Source of the DNA: Dillenia suffruticosa
Lineage: Eukaryota; Streptophyta; Magnoliopsida; Dilleniales; Dilleniaceae
Length of the DNA stretch: 64,000 nt
NCBI GenBank assembly: GCA_033439265.1
Contig: JAVTVX010000020.1
Coordinates: 14,464,001-14,528,000, forward strand
Reading direction: 5' to 3'
Part shown: positions 33,489 to 43,984 of the stretch, piece after piece
Layout of the letters: every line of letters starts with the position of its first letter
How positions within the stretch are numbered: position 1 is the first letter of the stretch
Position numbers and translations under genes: made by a program
The notes under the pieces: model-generated
Database searches by the model: none
Seen by the model: the letters and a program-made list of their open reading frames with translations, nothing else
Told to the model about the DNA's origin: nothing

Positions 33489-33945
33489 ACGGGCGCCTGC
33501 CTGCCTGGCCGTCCGCGCCCTGCGCGTGCCAGGGCGCCCACGCCTGGGCGTGCCTGCCTGCGCGCGGGCGCCCGCGCCAGGACATGCCTGCCTGGGCGCA
33601 TAGGCAGGCGCGAGGGCGCCCAGGCAGGCAGGCGCGCGCCCGCGCCTGCCTGGGCATGCCTGCCTGGGCGCCCAGGCAGGTGCGCGGGCGCCCAAGCAGG
33701 CAGGCGCGGGCGCCCGCGCCCCAGCAGGCGCGCAGGCGCCAAGCAGGCAGGTGCGGGCGCCCGCGCCCCAGCAGGCGCGCGCGCCCGCGCCTGCTTGGGC
33801 GTGCCAGGCGGGCAAGTGCAGGCGCCCGCGCGCCCTTTGTTTCAATACTAAAAAAACATGCATGCAGGTAGAGGGTGTAGGGAATCGAACCTTGGATTTC
33901 GGATTTGAGCAAAGTATATATCACCACCATACTACCTAGTGTTAT
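33489..33945 (-). mobile_element. tRNA-headed element with palindromic GC minisatellite
   Basis: On the minus strand the head has an A-box-like GTAGTATGGTGGTGA (33935-33921) and a perfect B box GGTTCGATTCC (33891-33881). A T-run (CATGCATGTTTTTTTT) and AAACAAAGGG follow, then ~345 bp of ~80% GC made from variants of GGGCGCCCAGGCAGGC, most of them self-complementary. The same order of parts is found on the plus strand at 58125-58486. The four long open frames crossing the GC body (Ala/Arg/Gly/Pro) are an effect of composition and are not called. Confidence 0.6.
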
Positions 33946-34540
33946 GTGACAATATTTTTGTTTTCTTTCTTCCAAAATTTTCTATCTTTTTGTTTCCTAT
34001 TCTTACTTTTTTTTTCCATTGGTTTTTTTTTATTTCTATTTTCATTTCTTATATATAATAATTTTATTGAAATTTGAATAAAAATATTTTGTGAATAAAT
34101 ATATAGATTTTTTAAATTATTAATATGTTATAATTTATTGATAATTATAATTTTATTGTTTTGAGATGCATTTTTAAATTATGGATTAAAAAAATAAAAT
34201 GAAAATGAAAAAGAATAATAGAATAATAAAATAAAAGAAAAAAGAAGAAATCAAAATATAATATTAATATATTTTTTTAATTAATTTATTATTTTATTTT
34301 AAATTAGTATTTTATTATTTTTTATTTTATTAAAAATTATCATATTTATTATTTTTAATTAATATTATTTTAGATTGGTGGTAATAATTTTAATTAATAT
34401 TATTTTAGATTGGTGGTATAAATAAAAAAAGTTTTTATTTTTATTATTTTAAATTGTTATTATATATTATTTTATTATTGTTAGAAAAATATGAAAAAAA
34501 TGTAATAAATAATAAAAAAATAAATTTATATCACAATAAT
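33946..34540. other. AT-rich intergenic
   Basis: Almost pure A/T with a 29-bp tandem repeat at about 34355-34412 (TTTTAATTAATATTATTTTA GATTGGTGG twice). No gene. Confidence 0.55.
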
Positions 34541-34545
34541 ATGTT

Positions 34546-34793
34546 TGGCTCAGTGGTTGGTTTACACATTGCGTGTGTGTGCAGGGTTCGTGCAGGAGTT
34601 CGGAGTTCGAATCACGGTGGAGGCAAAAGCGCGGTATTTTCCAGCTGATGCTGCGCGGGGGTGCTGACTCGGGCGGGCAGGTGGGGGAGCTGGCTTGGGC
34701 GGGCAGGTGGGGGTGGTGGGGTGGTGGGGTGGGTGGGCACGTGGCTGGGGATGCTGGGGTGGGTGGGCACGTGGCTGGCTGATGGCCAAGGTA
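34546..34793 (+). mobile_element. tRNA-like head followed by GC-rich repeats
   Basis: A box TGGCTCAGTGGTTGG (34546-34560) and B box GGAGTTCGAATCAC (34602-34615) are close to real tRNA internal promoters, but acceptor arms cannot be paired, so this is not a tRNA gene. After it comes ~170 bp of GC-rich DNA with repeats of GGGCGGGCAGGTGGGGG and GGGTGGGCACGTGGCTGG. The parts resemble the elements at 33.9 and 58.1 kb, but the GC motif differs. It runs straight into CACTA subterminal repeats. Confidence 0.45.
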
Positions 34794-35221
34794 TATGGAA
34801 TCAGCGACGGATTTGAATCTGTCGCTAATTCAGCGACGGATTTGGGCGACGAATTCCAAATCCGTCACTAATTCAGCGACGAATAATTTTTTGACGGGTT
34901 TGATTTCCCCTAAATTAGCGACGGATTTTAGCGACAAAAATTATCTGTCGCTAAATTTAGCGACGAATAATTTTTCGTCGCTAAATTTTGTGACGAATAT
35001 TAGCGACGAAAACTTATTTGTCACTAAATTTAGCGACGGATTCCAGATTTTCGTCGCTAAATTTAGCGACGGATTTTTAATTTTGTCGCTAAATTTTTGC
35101 GACGCGTTATTAGCGACGAAAAATTTTTCGTCGCTAAATCCGTCGCTAATGATTTTAGCGACGAATTTTTTTAAAATTTTCGTCACTAAATTTGTGGGTA
35201 AAAGGCTGTTTTTTTGTAGTG
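34794..35221 (-). mobile_element. CACTA (En/Spm) transposon end with GCGAC repeats
   Basis: The minus strand begins CACTACAAAAAAACAGCC at 35221-35204, the standard CACTA terminal repeat. Inside lie ~25 copies of TTAGCGACGAA / TTCGTCGCTAA in both directions, the subterminal transposase-binding type of array. No opposite end (CACTACAA on the plus strand) is seen to the left, and no transposase is present. The element is an orphan end or a heavily rearranged copy. The 145-codon frame at 34795-35232 is a product of the repeats. Confidence 0.82.
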
Positions 35222-35540
35222 TGTACTATTAGATCTAGAAGTAAACGATTAATTAGTTTCAATTATCATATTTATATTGGTGTTTTAATTTGTTATGGTA
35301 TAATACATGATTTTTTAAAAATGATCCAGATAAGGTAAACTCAATTTTTTGGAAGAGAAAAATTTTCTTTTACCAATAGTACATAATTTTAGCATTTGAG
35401 ATTAGATTACATCAGCCTTCATAGAATTCCAAGGTTCGTGATATCCCAATGTTCCGTAAGTATATATTTAGATTTACAGTGCTGAATCAAAATGATGAAC
35501 CTTATATTTTGTATAACTACTAACTTTTCGAGTTTTATGT
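35222..35540. other. Junction between CACTA end and viral insert
   Basis: About 300 bp of AT-rich DNA without a clear assignment. The left end of the endogenous virus may lie anywhere in here. Confidence 0.4.
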
Positions 35541-36882
35541 TAAGTTTTTCAAGAACTAAATATATAATAAACAATGAAAAATTAACAATTAAACATTTTG
35601 AAAAAATAATAGATGAATGAGAGATATCCAAAATAAGTATATACCAGATATACAAAACACCAAAAATAAATTTTTTTAAAACAGATTACACCATTAAAAC
35701 CGAAAAAAGAGATATTCAACTTTTAAAGTTTTTTGAAACTATATAACTATTTTTTAAAAAATCTTTAGAAAAACATATGTTTAAAAGATATAAATATGCT
35801 TATATCGGATTAGTCCAAATCAGTTTTAAACCATTAACAAGAGAATGTTTAAACATTTATATTCTGGTAACTCTTAGGGATGCCAGATATAATAACTTTT
35901 CAGATTCCTTATTATGAACTATTGAATCCAGTATATGTAAAGATCCAGTTTCGTTCGACTATTTCCCAAACCTTATAATTTCTTTGAATGATAAAAATAT
36001 ATTGAAATTCTTGATTTTACAAGTTAAAATACATGATTATGATATGATGGAAGGATCAATTCTGCTCGCTCTAATATATAAAATATATTACAAAATCATG
36101 ACAACAGCTTTCGGCTCAAAATATAAAATTTAACACAAAAAGGAGAAACTCTTTTTCTCCAAACCGATATCACAAAATCCAACTTGGTTATTCCAAAACT
36201 TATCAGATGGAAAGAAATAACCCTTCCAGAAGATTGAATACTGGAAGGAGCAGTTCAACCTAAATTAAACAATAACATTCCAGAACCAAATATCAGAGTA
36301 AAACAAATAATACAATATACAGATGGTAATGTAAAAATAAGTTTTGATAAACCATTTTATAACTCCAGATTTTCGGATATATCAACGACATTCTTTGAAT
36401 ATATAAATTTGGGAAGAATATCAAAATTACCGTCCGTCATAAATCTTCATGATAAAAGCCCAATAAAATCTCTGAGGTATTCGATCTCAGATATTCCAAC
36501 AACCTCTCTAAAAAATATAGAATTTGGAAAAACAATCCTACAACCAGTTTATACACGTTCACGAACGGAAGAACAAAACCAGATTAATTCAGAACCAACC
36601 TCTCCAATACTTTTAGTTATAATAGAAAACGTTGGTAGAGAGAATGAATTAAACATTTTAGAAAAAGAAAATAATTTTGATAAAACATATGATTATAATA
36701 AAATTTTGACAAAACTCAATATTTTCATAAAAAATGATATTTTTAAAACCCAAAATAATTTTGAAATAAACAAAGATTACTTGGAAAATGAATTTTTCTC
36801 CGATGAAAATAGAGAAAAGAGAAATTGTTTTTTTAAAACTTTTGGAGAAAACATTTTTAAAATTAAAAAAAAAACATTTTAA
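35541..36882 (+). pseudogene. Viral movement protein region (30K type)
   Basis: Plus-strand frames show a block with PLTRECLNIYILVTLRDARY near 35830-35890, followed by a conserved FSDSLL segment and a DYDMMEGSILLALIYKIYY block near 36030-36090. This is the core of caulimovirid movement proteins, which form tubules through plasmodesmata. At least five stops and frame changes lie between 35730 and 36400. The 157-codon open part 36409-36882 would be its C-terminal extension, rich in Asn and Lys. Inactive. Confidence 0.78.
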
Positions 36883-37500
36883 GCTTTATAGAAAAAATAA
36901 AATAAATATTTTATTTTTCACATGACTTAAAACATATATTAAAAAACACAACATTAAATATCTATTTAAAACAGCCAACCCTATCACAAAAAGAAATAAA
37001 AAACCTTCATGGGAAACTAAAGATGGTGAAATATCGAGTTTGATCATCCACATCTTTAAATGATCAAAATTCTTGTTGGTACAGAAAATATTGAGGTTAG
37101 TCCTTATAAAAAATCCTAAGAAAATGACTCTGTAAATTTAAAAAATATTATCATTCAGAATAATTATATAAATATTGGAAAACAACTTTCCAAAATTGAA
37201 AAATCACAACAAGAACCCACTGAGTTTAATAAAATAGAAAAGTTTAAAAAATCAAAAGACCATATTTTCAAACCCTATCAAATTTTGAACAAAACCAACC
37301 AAGAAATCAAAACCAATAAACAAGAATTCTTGAAAGTCATAAAATTTCAACTTAATAAAATCGAGTCATCTTCAGGACAGTCTAATTCAATTGTCCCTGA
37401 CACTCCTCAATCTGTAAATCAGAATATTATAGTTTTAAATAAAACTCTTTCATCCGAATTAGATGATGATGAAGTAGAAGTTTTTCAAGAATAGAATTCT
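36883..37500 (+). pseudogene. Viral spacer or small-ORF region
   Basis: AT-rich stretch with a 69-codon open part at 37285-37494 rich in Gln, Asn, Lys and Ser and ending in an acidic tail (DDDEVEVFQE). Acidic termini of this kind are common at the start of caulimovirid coat proteins. No firm identity. Confidence 0.45.
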
Positions 37501-38590
37501 GAGATAAACAAATTTTTTTTTGGAAAACTCTCAAATCCAAATATGTTAAAACCAGATTACCTGAATTGGAAATCGGTAATCAACCCAAGATACTGGTCCA
37601 ATTAAAGTACAATGCCAATTCTATCTATGTATGGAATATAGATGGAATAACTGAATATCAAATTTTGAATATATTACAACAAATAACGATAACATCCAAT
37701 GCCTATAAAACCCAACAAGGAACAACCGATAAAACAGTTACAGAACTCCTTATCGTAGGATTTTCTGGACAATTAAAAGGATTGTAGGATTTTCATCTCA
37801 CTAAAAAACAACAATTAGGAATTCTAAATGCAATTCAAATTGGTGAAAAAGGTGAACTAATTTTAAATCATTTAGATGAACCAATTCAAGATACTGTCGC
37901 AACACTCATATTCACTATATCACTTCATTTCATTGACGACTCATCCCATCTAAAAGATAAAAATACCGATTTATTATCCACCTCCAGTGTAAAAAACTCA
38001 GTGACTTCCAATGGTATAAAACAACCTTTTTATCTAGGGTCATGCTCAGAGAAGACTCTAACCAACCTTTCTGGAAAGAAAAATTTCTTGCCGGACTTTT
38101 AACTTTATTAGGAGAGAAAGTAAGGAATACCATTCGTGACACTTTTGGCAATCATATTATTTCATATGATCAGTTCACTTATAGTGAATTAGTCAGTTTC
38201 ACGTAAAAGGAAGGTATTAAAATCTGTTAAGATTTAAAACTTCATAAACATTTAAAATGGAAAATGAAGAAAACCAAAAATGAATTAGGATTATTTTGTG
38301 ATCAATTTGATCTTAATAAATATAAAGCCTGCAATAGAGAATGCAGTAAAAAACAATTCAAAAAATATTCTAAAAAAGAATATTCCAAGAAATTCAAATC
38401 CTATAAAAATATAAAGAGAATTATTATAAAAAAACCTTATAACAAATCCCGTAAAACTAAGCAATATAAAAAGAAAGAAAAACCTTCAACCTCAAAATCA
38501 TTAAAAGATAAAACATGTTTCAAATGTGAAAGAAAAGGATATACTTCCAAATATTGTAGAGTATCCAAAAAGATAGAGAATTTTACCTAG
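37501..38590 (+). pseudogene. Viral coat protein region with zinc knuckle
   Basis: Frames give pieces of a caulimovirid capsid (37566-38200), then a strongly Lys-rich stretch (38264-38500) and a zinc-knuckle motif CFKCERKGYTSKYC (about 38515-38556). The usual CX2CX4HX4C pattern has Tyr in place of His, so zinc binding is probably lost. Frameshifts near 37600, 37790 and 38205 break it. Confidence 0.82.
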
Positions 38591-39480
38591 ATGAAGAAAT
38601 TCTAAATAAAATCTCAATTTTATTAGTAGACAGCTCTGTCACTAATACAATCAGTTCAGAAACTTCTACTAGTAATTCTCAAATTGATGAACTCATAACC
38701 AGTTCCAATAAAACAGAATCTGATTCCGATTCTTCAGATTCAAAACATATAAACATGATAACCAGAGAACAAAGTCTAATTCTGTAAGCCATTCAACATA
38801 TAAACAATCCGAAAATTTAGAGAAAATGTTTAGATCAACTAAAACAATCTCTAGAAAGAAGTTCTAAAAATTCTTTTAATACTCCTCATATTAATACTGG
38901 TATATACAATTTTACTTCCATACTAAGTAAAAAAAAATTCAATAAAAAATCATCTGCAACCATCCCAAAATTGCAAGAAAAAATAAAAACAATAAAAAAA
39001 AATTAAAAGAATTAAAAGAATTAAAGCACAAGCATGATGAAGATTTTAAAACCATTTCACTCTTATTATCTCAAATAAAAGCCAAATATGTAGTTATTGA
39101 TTCCAGCAGTGATGAAGAAAATTCAGATGATGATCCTTTAGATTCTCAGACCATCCAACATCTCGAAAAATCCAATATTACCCTTCCTGAAGAAATCTTA
39201 TTTGTTATAAAGGAAATCATTTTCAGAAAATATCTTATAAAAATCACAATAGTATTATCTGAAAGTTTTAAAATTGATACGGTCGCTCTATTCGATACCG
39301 GATCTGACTTAAATTGCATAAAAGCAGATCTCATTCCGAAAAGATTTCATGAAAAAGCTAGTGAAAAATTATCTGTGGCAAATAGTTCCAAAATGAACAT
39401 AATTGCCAAAATGGATGCAAGAATCCAAAATGAAAGATTCATGATTCAAATAACTTTTGTCCTAGTTTATAATATCTGAC
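38591..39480 (+). pseudogene. Viral acidic linker and aspartic protease
   Basis: A Ser/Asp-rich linker (for example IDSSSDEENSDDDPLD near 39095-39140) precedes a retropepsin-like domain. VALFDTGSDLNCIKADLIP has an intact D-T-G-S catalytic box at 39294-39305. This protease frees the coat protein and polymerase in living relatives. Stops near 38786 and 39005 separate it from upstream parts. Confidence 0.83.
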
Positions 39481-41150
39481 AAACAATGATACTAGAAACT
39501 CTATTTATCAATCTTATTATCCCTTATAAGGTTGAATATAATAGAATTAAATCTAAGACCAAAAAAGAAAAACTCTTCTTTCTATTTTTAGAACCTCCTA
39601 AAACAAGAAACTTAAATTTAATAAAAGTCGCTTCTATCCATGAGAATTCAATAAATCTTTTAATACAGAAAAAACAATTCAATATATTACACTTAAAACA
39701 GAACATTGATCTCCAAAGAATTGAACAACAATTGCAAACTAAATCCATAAAACAAAAAATCTGTGATTTTCAGAAAACAATAGAAAAAAAAATATGTTTT
39801 GATCTTCCTAATACCTTCTGGGATAGAAAACAACATATGGTCGACATACCATATAAAAAAGAATTTGATGAACATGATATTTCTACCGAAACCAGACCAA
39901 TTCAGATACATGCTGAATTAGAATAATATTGTAAAAAAGAAATTCAAGACCTTGAATCCAAGAGATTAATTTCAAAATCTAGATCTCTATGGAGTTGTGC
40001 AGTTTTCTATATAAATAAGGCCTCAGAAATAGAAAGAGAAACCCCAATGTTGGTCATAAACTATAAACCTCTAAATGAAACTTTAAAATGGATCCGATAT
40101 CCAATCATCAATAAAAAAGATTTATTACAAAAACTAAACTCCGCCAACATATTCTCAAAATTCGATATGAAATCAGAATTCTGACAGTCCAAATTCATCC
40201 CAAAGACAGATATAAAACGGTGTTTACTGTTCCATTTGGGCAATACGAATGAAATGTTATGCCATTTGGTTTAAAAAATGCACTTTCAGAATTTTAGAGA
40301 ATTATGAATGATATATTCAATCCATATTCAGAATTCTGTATTGTGTACATCGATGATATACTTATATTCTCATTATCAATAGAACAACATTTTAAAAATC
40401 TCAAAACGTTGTTTTATATTTGTAAAAAGAATGACCTAGTCTTATCGGCTAAAAAGATATATTTGTTCTAAACAAAAATAAGATTTTTAGGTTACCACAT
40501 AACTTGTGAAATCATAAAACCAATAGAGAGATCTCTGGAATTTGCAAACAAATTTCCAGATAAAATTCTTGATAAAACTCAATTTCAGAGATTTTTAGAA
40601 AGTCTAAACTATGTTCTAGATTTCTTCCCAAATATCAACAAAATTGCACAATCTCTTTATAACAGATTAAAGAAAAATCCCAAACCTTGGACAAACAAGT
40701 ATACTAATACTGTTCGACTCATTAAAAAACAGATTTTAGAAATTCCCTGTCTTCATATTGCCAATCCTAACCTCCCTAAAATTGTTGAAACCGATACTAG
40801 TGATCGAGGATATGGAGGAATCTTAAAACAGATCCAGGTAACAAGAAAGTCGTAATCCAATACACTTCTGGCCACTGGAATCAAATCCAGAAAAACTATT
40901 CTACCATAAAAAAGAAATTTTATCAATTATTTTATACATTACAAAATTTTAAAATGATTTATTAAATCAAAAATTTTTATTACGCATTGATTGTAAATTT
41001 ACAAAATAAATTCTGTAAAAAGATGTCTAAAACATTGTTTATAAACAAATTTTTGCACGATAGCAAACCATATTATCTATATTTGATTTTGATATTGAAT
41101 ATATTAAATGTGATAATAATCTCCTTTGTAGATGGCTTATTGGAGCACAT
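39481..41150 (+). pseudogene. Viral reverse transcriptase and RNase H
   Basis: 146 codons are open at 39486-39926, leading into the RT: VINYKPLNETLKWIRYPI near 40055-40108, SKFDMKSEF near 40156-40182, and a catalytic YIDD box at 40346-40357 followed by ILIFS. RNase H pieces (ETDTSDRGYGG near 40790-40820) follow. Both sets of catalytic residues are still visible, but frameshifts around 40180-40310, stops after 40450 and one stop before the RT break the protein. Confidence 0.9.
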
Positions 41151-41360
41151 TGGCTGAAATGAAGAATAAAATCTATCGATTAAAAGCTGAGATCAAGGTC
41201 TTAAAGAACAACTAAAACATAGAAGATGATGGGCGTATCGTAACATTCTCAATGCAAATATTAAAAACAATCACACCAAAATCTGGCTTATAGAGTTCAA
41301 AATGAAAGATTATGCCTTTTAAAACACTTAATTTTGTTCTATTTGTTTTGTGCAGATACA

Positions 41361-42803
41361 ATGTCGCGAAAAAATATAGGTAAAGGCAAAGCCAAAATCG
41401 GAACAGACCCTGTAAAACCTATCTCTTCAGCCATACCAATAAAATCATGGTACGAAATGGTAATCGAAGAAGAAGAAGCGGATAAAAGGGACAAAGCCCA
41501 AAATGAGAACCTATCTAAAACAGCAGCCCAGTCTGAAGACAAACTATCCTTGATCTAGAAATAGGTCGAGTCGGTTCCAGATAAACTAGATCTATGGAGC
41601 CCCGAATTATTCCAAATACTCAAAACCACTCCAAGTTTAATCTCGACTCAACAGATAGGTAAAACTTCTATTCTCCCCTCCAAAATGGAGAAGAAGATTC
41701 GTCATCTTCTAAAACCCTGTCTCAATCGGATCCAAAAATTTTGATTACTATCAGTAGTAAAACCCTAGTTTTAGCGGATCCAAAATCTTTAAAATATTCT
41801 AATTTTATTGATAAATTATATTCTCAAAATATTTTAACTATTGACGAAAGATTGTCCCAAAAAGATCCTTTCCAAACTATGGAAAGATATTTTCTAAAAA
41901 ATTAGTTTTACAAACCTTGGAATTTATTCAAAACAGTTGACTATTATCAAACTTTTTGGAATTGACGGAGAGTGCTGAATTCAAACACTTTAAATTTTCT
42001 TCAGAACAACAATTCCCTCTTATTCAACTTATAAAATTTGGAAAGTTCTCCATTCTTCTGATTGGGGACAGGAGCTTTCCAAACCCAAAACCGTCCCAGC
42101 AAACCTTCAAACCAAGGTAAATTTTTGTCCTATTTTCTCATATTGGGATTATGTTCAAGCCTGGTATAACACATTTCTTATCCAAAACAGTAAAAGAACT
42201 CATTCATGGCTATTTTATTTCCATGAAAAAACCCAAATTCATAAATATTCAGCCTGGTTTCCTCATTGGTGAAAATTTTTCGGTTTTTTACCCGATATCC
42301 TTATTCCATCGGTCAGAGAATCTTTTGACCTCTTTAAAACCCACTATAAACTCTCAGAGGTAAAAAAGAAATTCTCGTCTCTATGTCTTTTTTGTACAAA
42401 ATTCTATGTACCATGGGTTAGCCAATGGTATTTAGATTATGCTATTTCTGACGGAACCACAATTTTTATCCGAAAATTTAAAGTTAAATGGTGGAATTCC
42501 TTTCACGTTCCTGATAAAATCTTTAAATCGGCTGTTTCGGTTTGGCTAAAAAATCATGGGCTTTTAAAACCCAAACCTTCATATCAAACCTTTTTAGATC
42601 AAACCTTTTTAGCCTAGAAATCTCATGCTCAGGCTCTTCTTGCTACAACAAAATCTAAGGACGAATATCTCCAAATCATGGAGTAGTTGCTCCATAGTGA
42701 AAGAGGACCATCTTCCAAATCTAAAATATCTGATTCCAAGTCAGAATCTATAATAGATCTAGGTAATGATGACTTAGAAACCTTTGATATTCGTTATCGT
42801 TAA
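41361..42803 (+). pseudogene. Viral 3' ORF (transactivator/inclusion-body position)
   Basis: ATG at 41361 starts a Lys/Glu-rich N-terminus (MSRKNIGKGKAKIG). Frames later include FDLFKTHYKLSE, FVPWVSQWYLDYAISD-like and VWLKNHGLLKPKPSYQTFL pieces (42320-42600), then an acidic tail and a TAA at 42801. Position after the polymerase matches the transactivator ORF of caulimovirus-like genera; I recognise it mainly by position. Stops at 41556, 41905 and 42615 and several frameshifts break it. Confidence 0.62.
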
Positions 42804-43114
42804 AAAATGAATATTTTAAAAAAAAATGATTTAGCTGTATGGGATATCTTTTCCATATAAAATTGGCTTTGAGGCCAATAGGTTGAAAACTCGAAAGGGC
42901 AACCTAAGCAAAAAATCAGGGTATCATGTTGGAATGAAAACACGAAAGGGTATCTCCAACCAAATTGATAAAATTATGACCAATCAGTTGCGCTAAAATT
43001 GATAAAATTTTGTTAAAAGTCAATCAATTATATCAAAACTGATAACTCTCTCAAGAAAACCATCTTGTAAAATATTAGTATCATTCATTGTATTTCGAAA
43101 AAATTTCTATTTGT

Positions 43115-43262
43115 AAAAACACTATTCATACGGTACTATTTGACACTATTCATAAATATGGTACTGTTCATACGGTACTGTTCAATGTGTTGTAACAGTA
43201 AATACTATTCATGTACGGTTCATTCGTATAGTAACAGAAACTTTCAAAAAATTCTATAAAAG
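43115..43262 (+). promoter_or_regulatory. Viral pregenomic RNA promoter with repeated upstream motifs
   Basis: TATA box CTATAAAAG at 43254-43262. Upstream, 43115-43235 holds short repeats of ACTATTCATA and CATACGGTACTGTTC, like the enhancer arrays of pararetroviral promoters. Its place after the last viral ORF fits the 35S-type promoter. Confidence 0.65.
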
Positions 43263-43490
43263 AAGGCCATTTTCTTTGGAAGGGGACTAGAACTTGAAAC
43301 ATATAATACACATTTTGAGAGCACAACCTTGGGAGAAAAAGTTTTGGGAGCATTATGAAATCTTCTTGAGTGTTCACTCTCTTTTCTTTCCTTTCTTATC
43401 TATTGTAAAACCTCACCAAGATCAAACCACAAGTATTTAAATGTAAACCCTTTATCTTATCTTTATCTTATGTAAACTTTTATTTTTCTG

Positions 43491-43497
43491 AATAAAT
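43491..43497 (+). terminator. Viral poly(A) signal
   Basis: AATAAAT about 230 bases after the TATA box, preceded by repeated TTATCTTATC/TTTATCTTATG U-rich upstream elements at 43448-43480. This is the normal arrangement in caulimovirids. Confidence 0.55.
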
Positions 43498-43539
43498 TGT
43501 TTATATTTCACTCATGTTATCTATCTTCCCTTAGCTCTC

Positions 43540-43722
43540 ACTCCAGAGTGCGGTCGACTCTGCCGCCTATAAATCTCTGGTCCTATTTTTATTTATTTAT
43601 TTGTTTAAAGTGGTGATTAGTGGTCGGCTTTATTGCCCAAGGATCCCATATTTATATTTTCTGTATTTCCAGAGTGTGGCGATTAGCAGTCGGCTCTACC
43701 ACCCAAGGATCCTATTACTCCT
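43540..43722 (+). repeat. Three imperfect GC-richer repeats after viral poly(A) site
   Basis: Units AGTGCGGTCGACTCTGCCGCC, GTGGTGATTAGTGGTCGGCT...CCCAAGGATCC and GTGTGGCGATTAGCAGTCGG...CCCAAGGATCC recur at spacings of about 60-75 bp. Might be the viral leader or a host repeat at the right junction. Confidence 0.7.
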
Positions 43723-43776
43723 AGTTCTTATTTTATTTATCTTTCTGTTATTATCTTGTTGATAATATTATTAGTA

Positions 43777-43925
43777 TATATAAATATATGTATAAATATA
43801 TATAAATATATATAAATATATATAAATATATATAAATATATATAAATATATATAAATATATATAAATATATATAAATATATATAAATATATATAAATATA
43901 TATAAATATATATAAATATATATAA

Positions 43926-43979
<54 letters not shown>
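43777..43979. repeat. 10-bp satellite (TATAAATATA)n and (TA)n
   Basis: About 15 near-perfect copies of the 10-mer at 43777-43935 and then ~20 TA units. Open frames made of Tyr and Ile on the minus strand are by-products. Marks the right border of the viral insert. Confidence 0.97.
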
Positions 43980-43982
<3 letters not shown>

Positions 43983-43984
43983 CA

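Larger units (their letters stand above)
35541..43740 (+). mobile_element. Endogenous caulimovirid (pararetrovirus), decayed
   Basis: About 8.2 kb, near the full genome length of a Caulimoviridae member, in one direction. The order is movement protein, coat protein with zinc knuckle, aspartic protease, RT, RNase H, an additional 3' ORF, then a promoter/poly(A) region. No integrase and no LTRs, as expected for a pararetrovirus captured by the host. AT-rich, with stops or shifts in every gene, so replication is not expected. A 3' ORF after the polymerase argues for a caulimo-, soymo-, cavemo- or solendovirus-like relative rather than a badnavirus; I cannot decide the genus. Confidence 0.9.

Noticed and set aside
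33452-33975. Overlapping 96-162-codon frames rich in Ala, Arg, Gly, Pro on both strands
   Set aside because: They exist in several frames at once because the tract is ~80% GC and stops are rare there. No domain, and the DNA is a minisatellite.
34546-34620. Possible tRNA gene
   Set aside because: A and B boxes are good, but acceptor and anticodon stems cannot be paired and spacing is off; a tRNA-like SINE head is a better reading.
34795-35232. 145-codon frame
   Set aside because: Made of CACTA subterminal repeats; repeated TNLS/KFSD text follows the DNA repeat.
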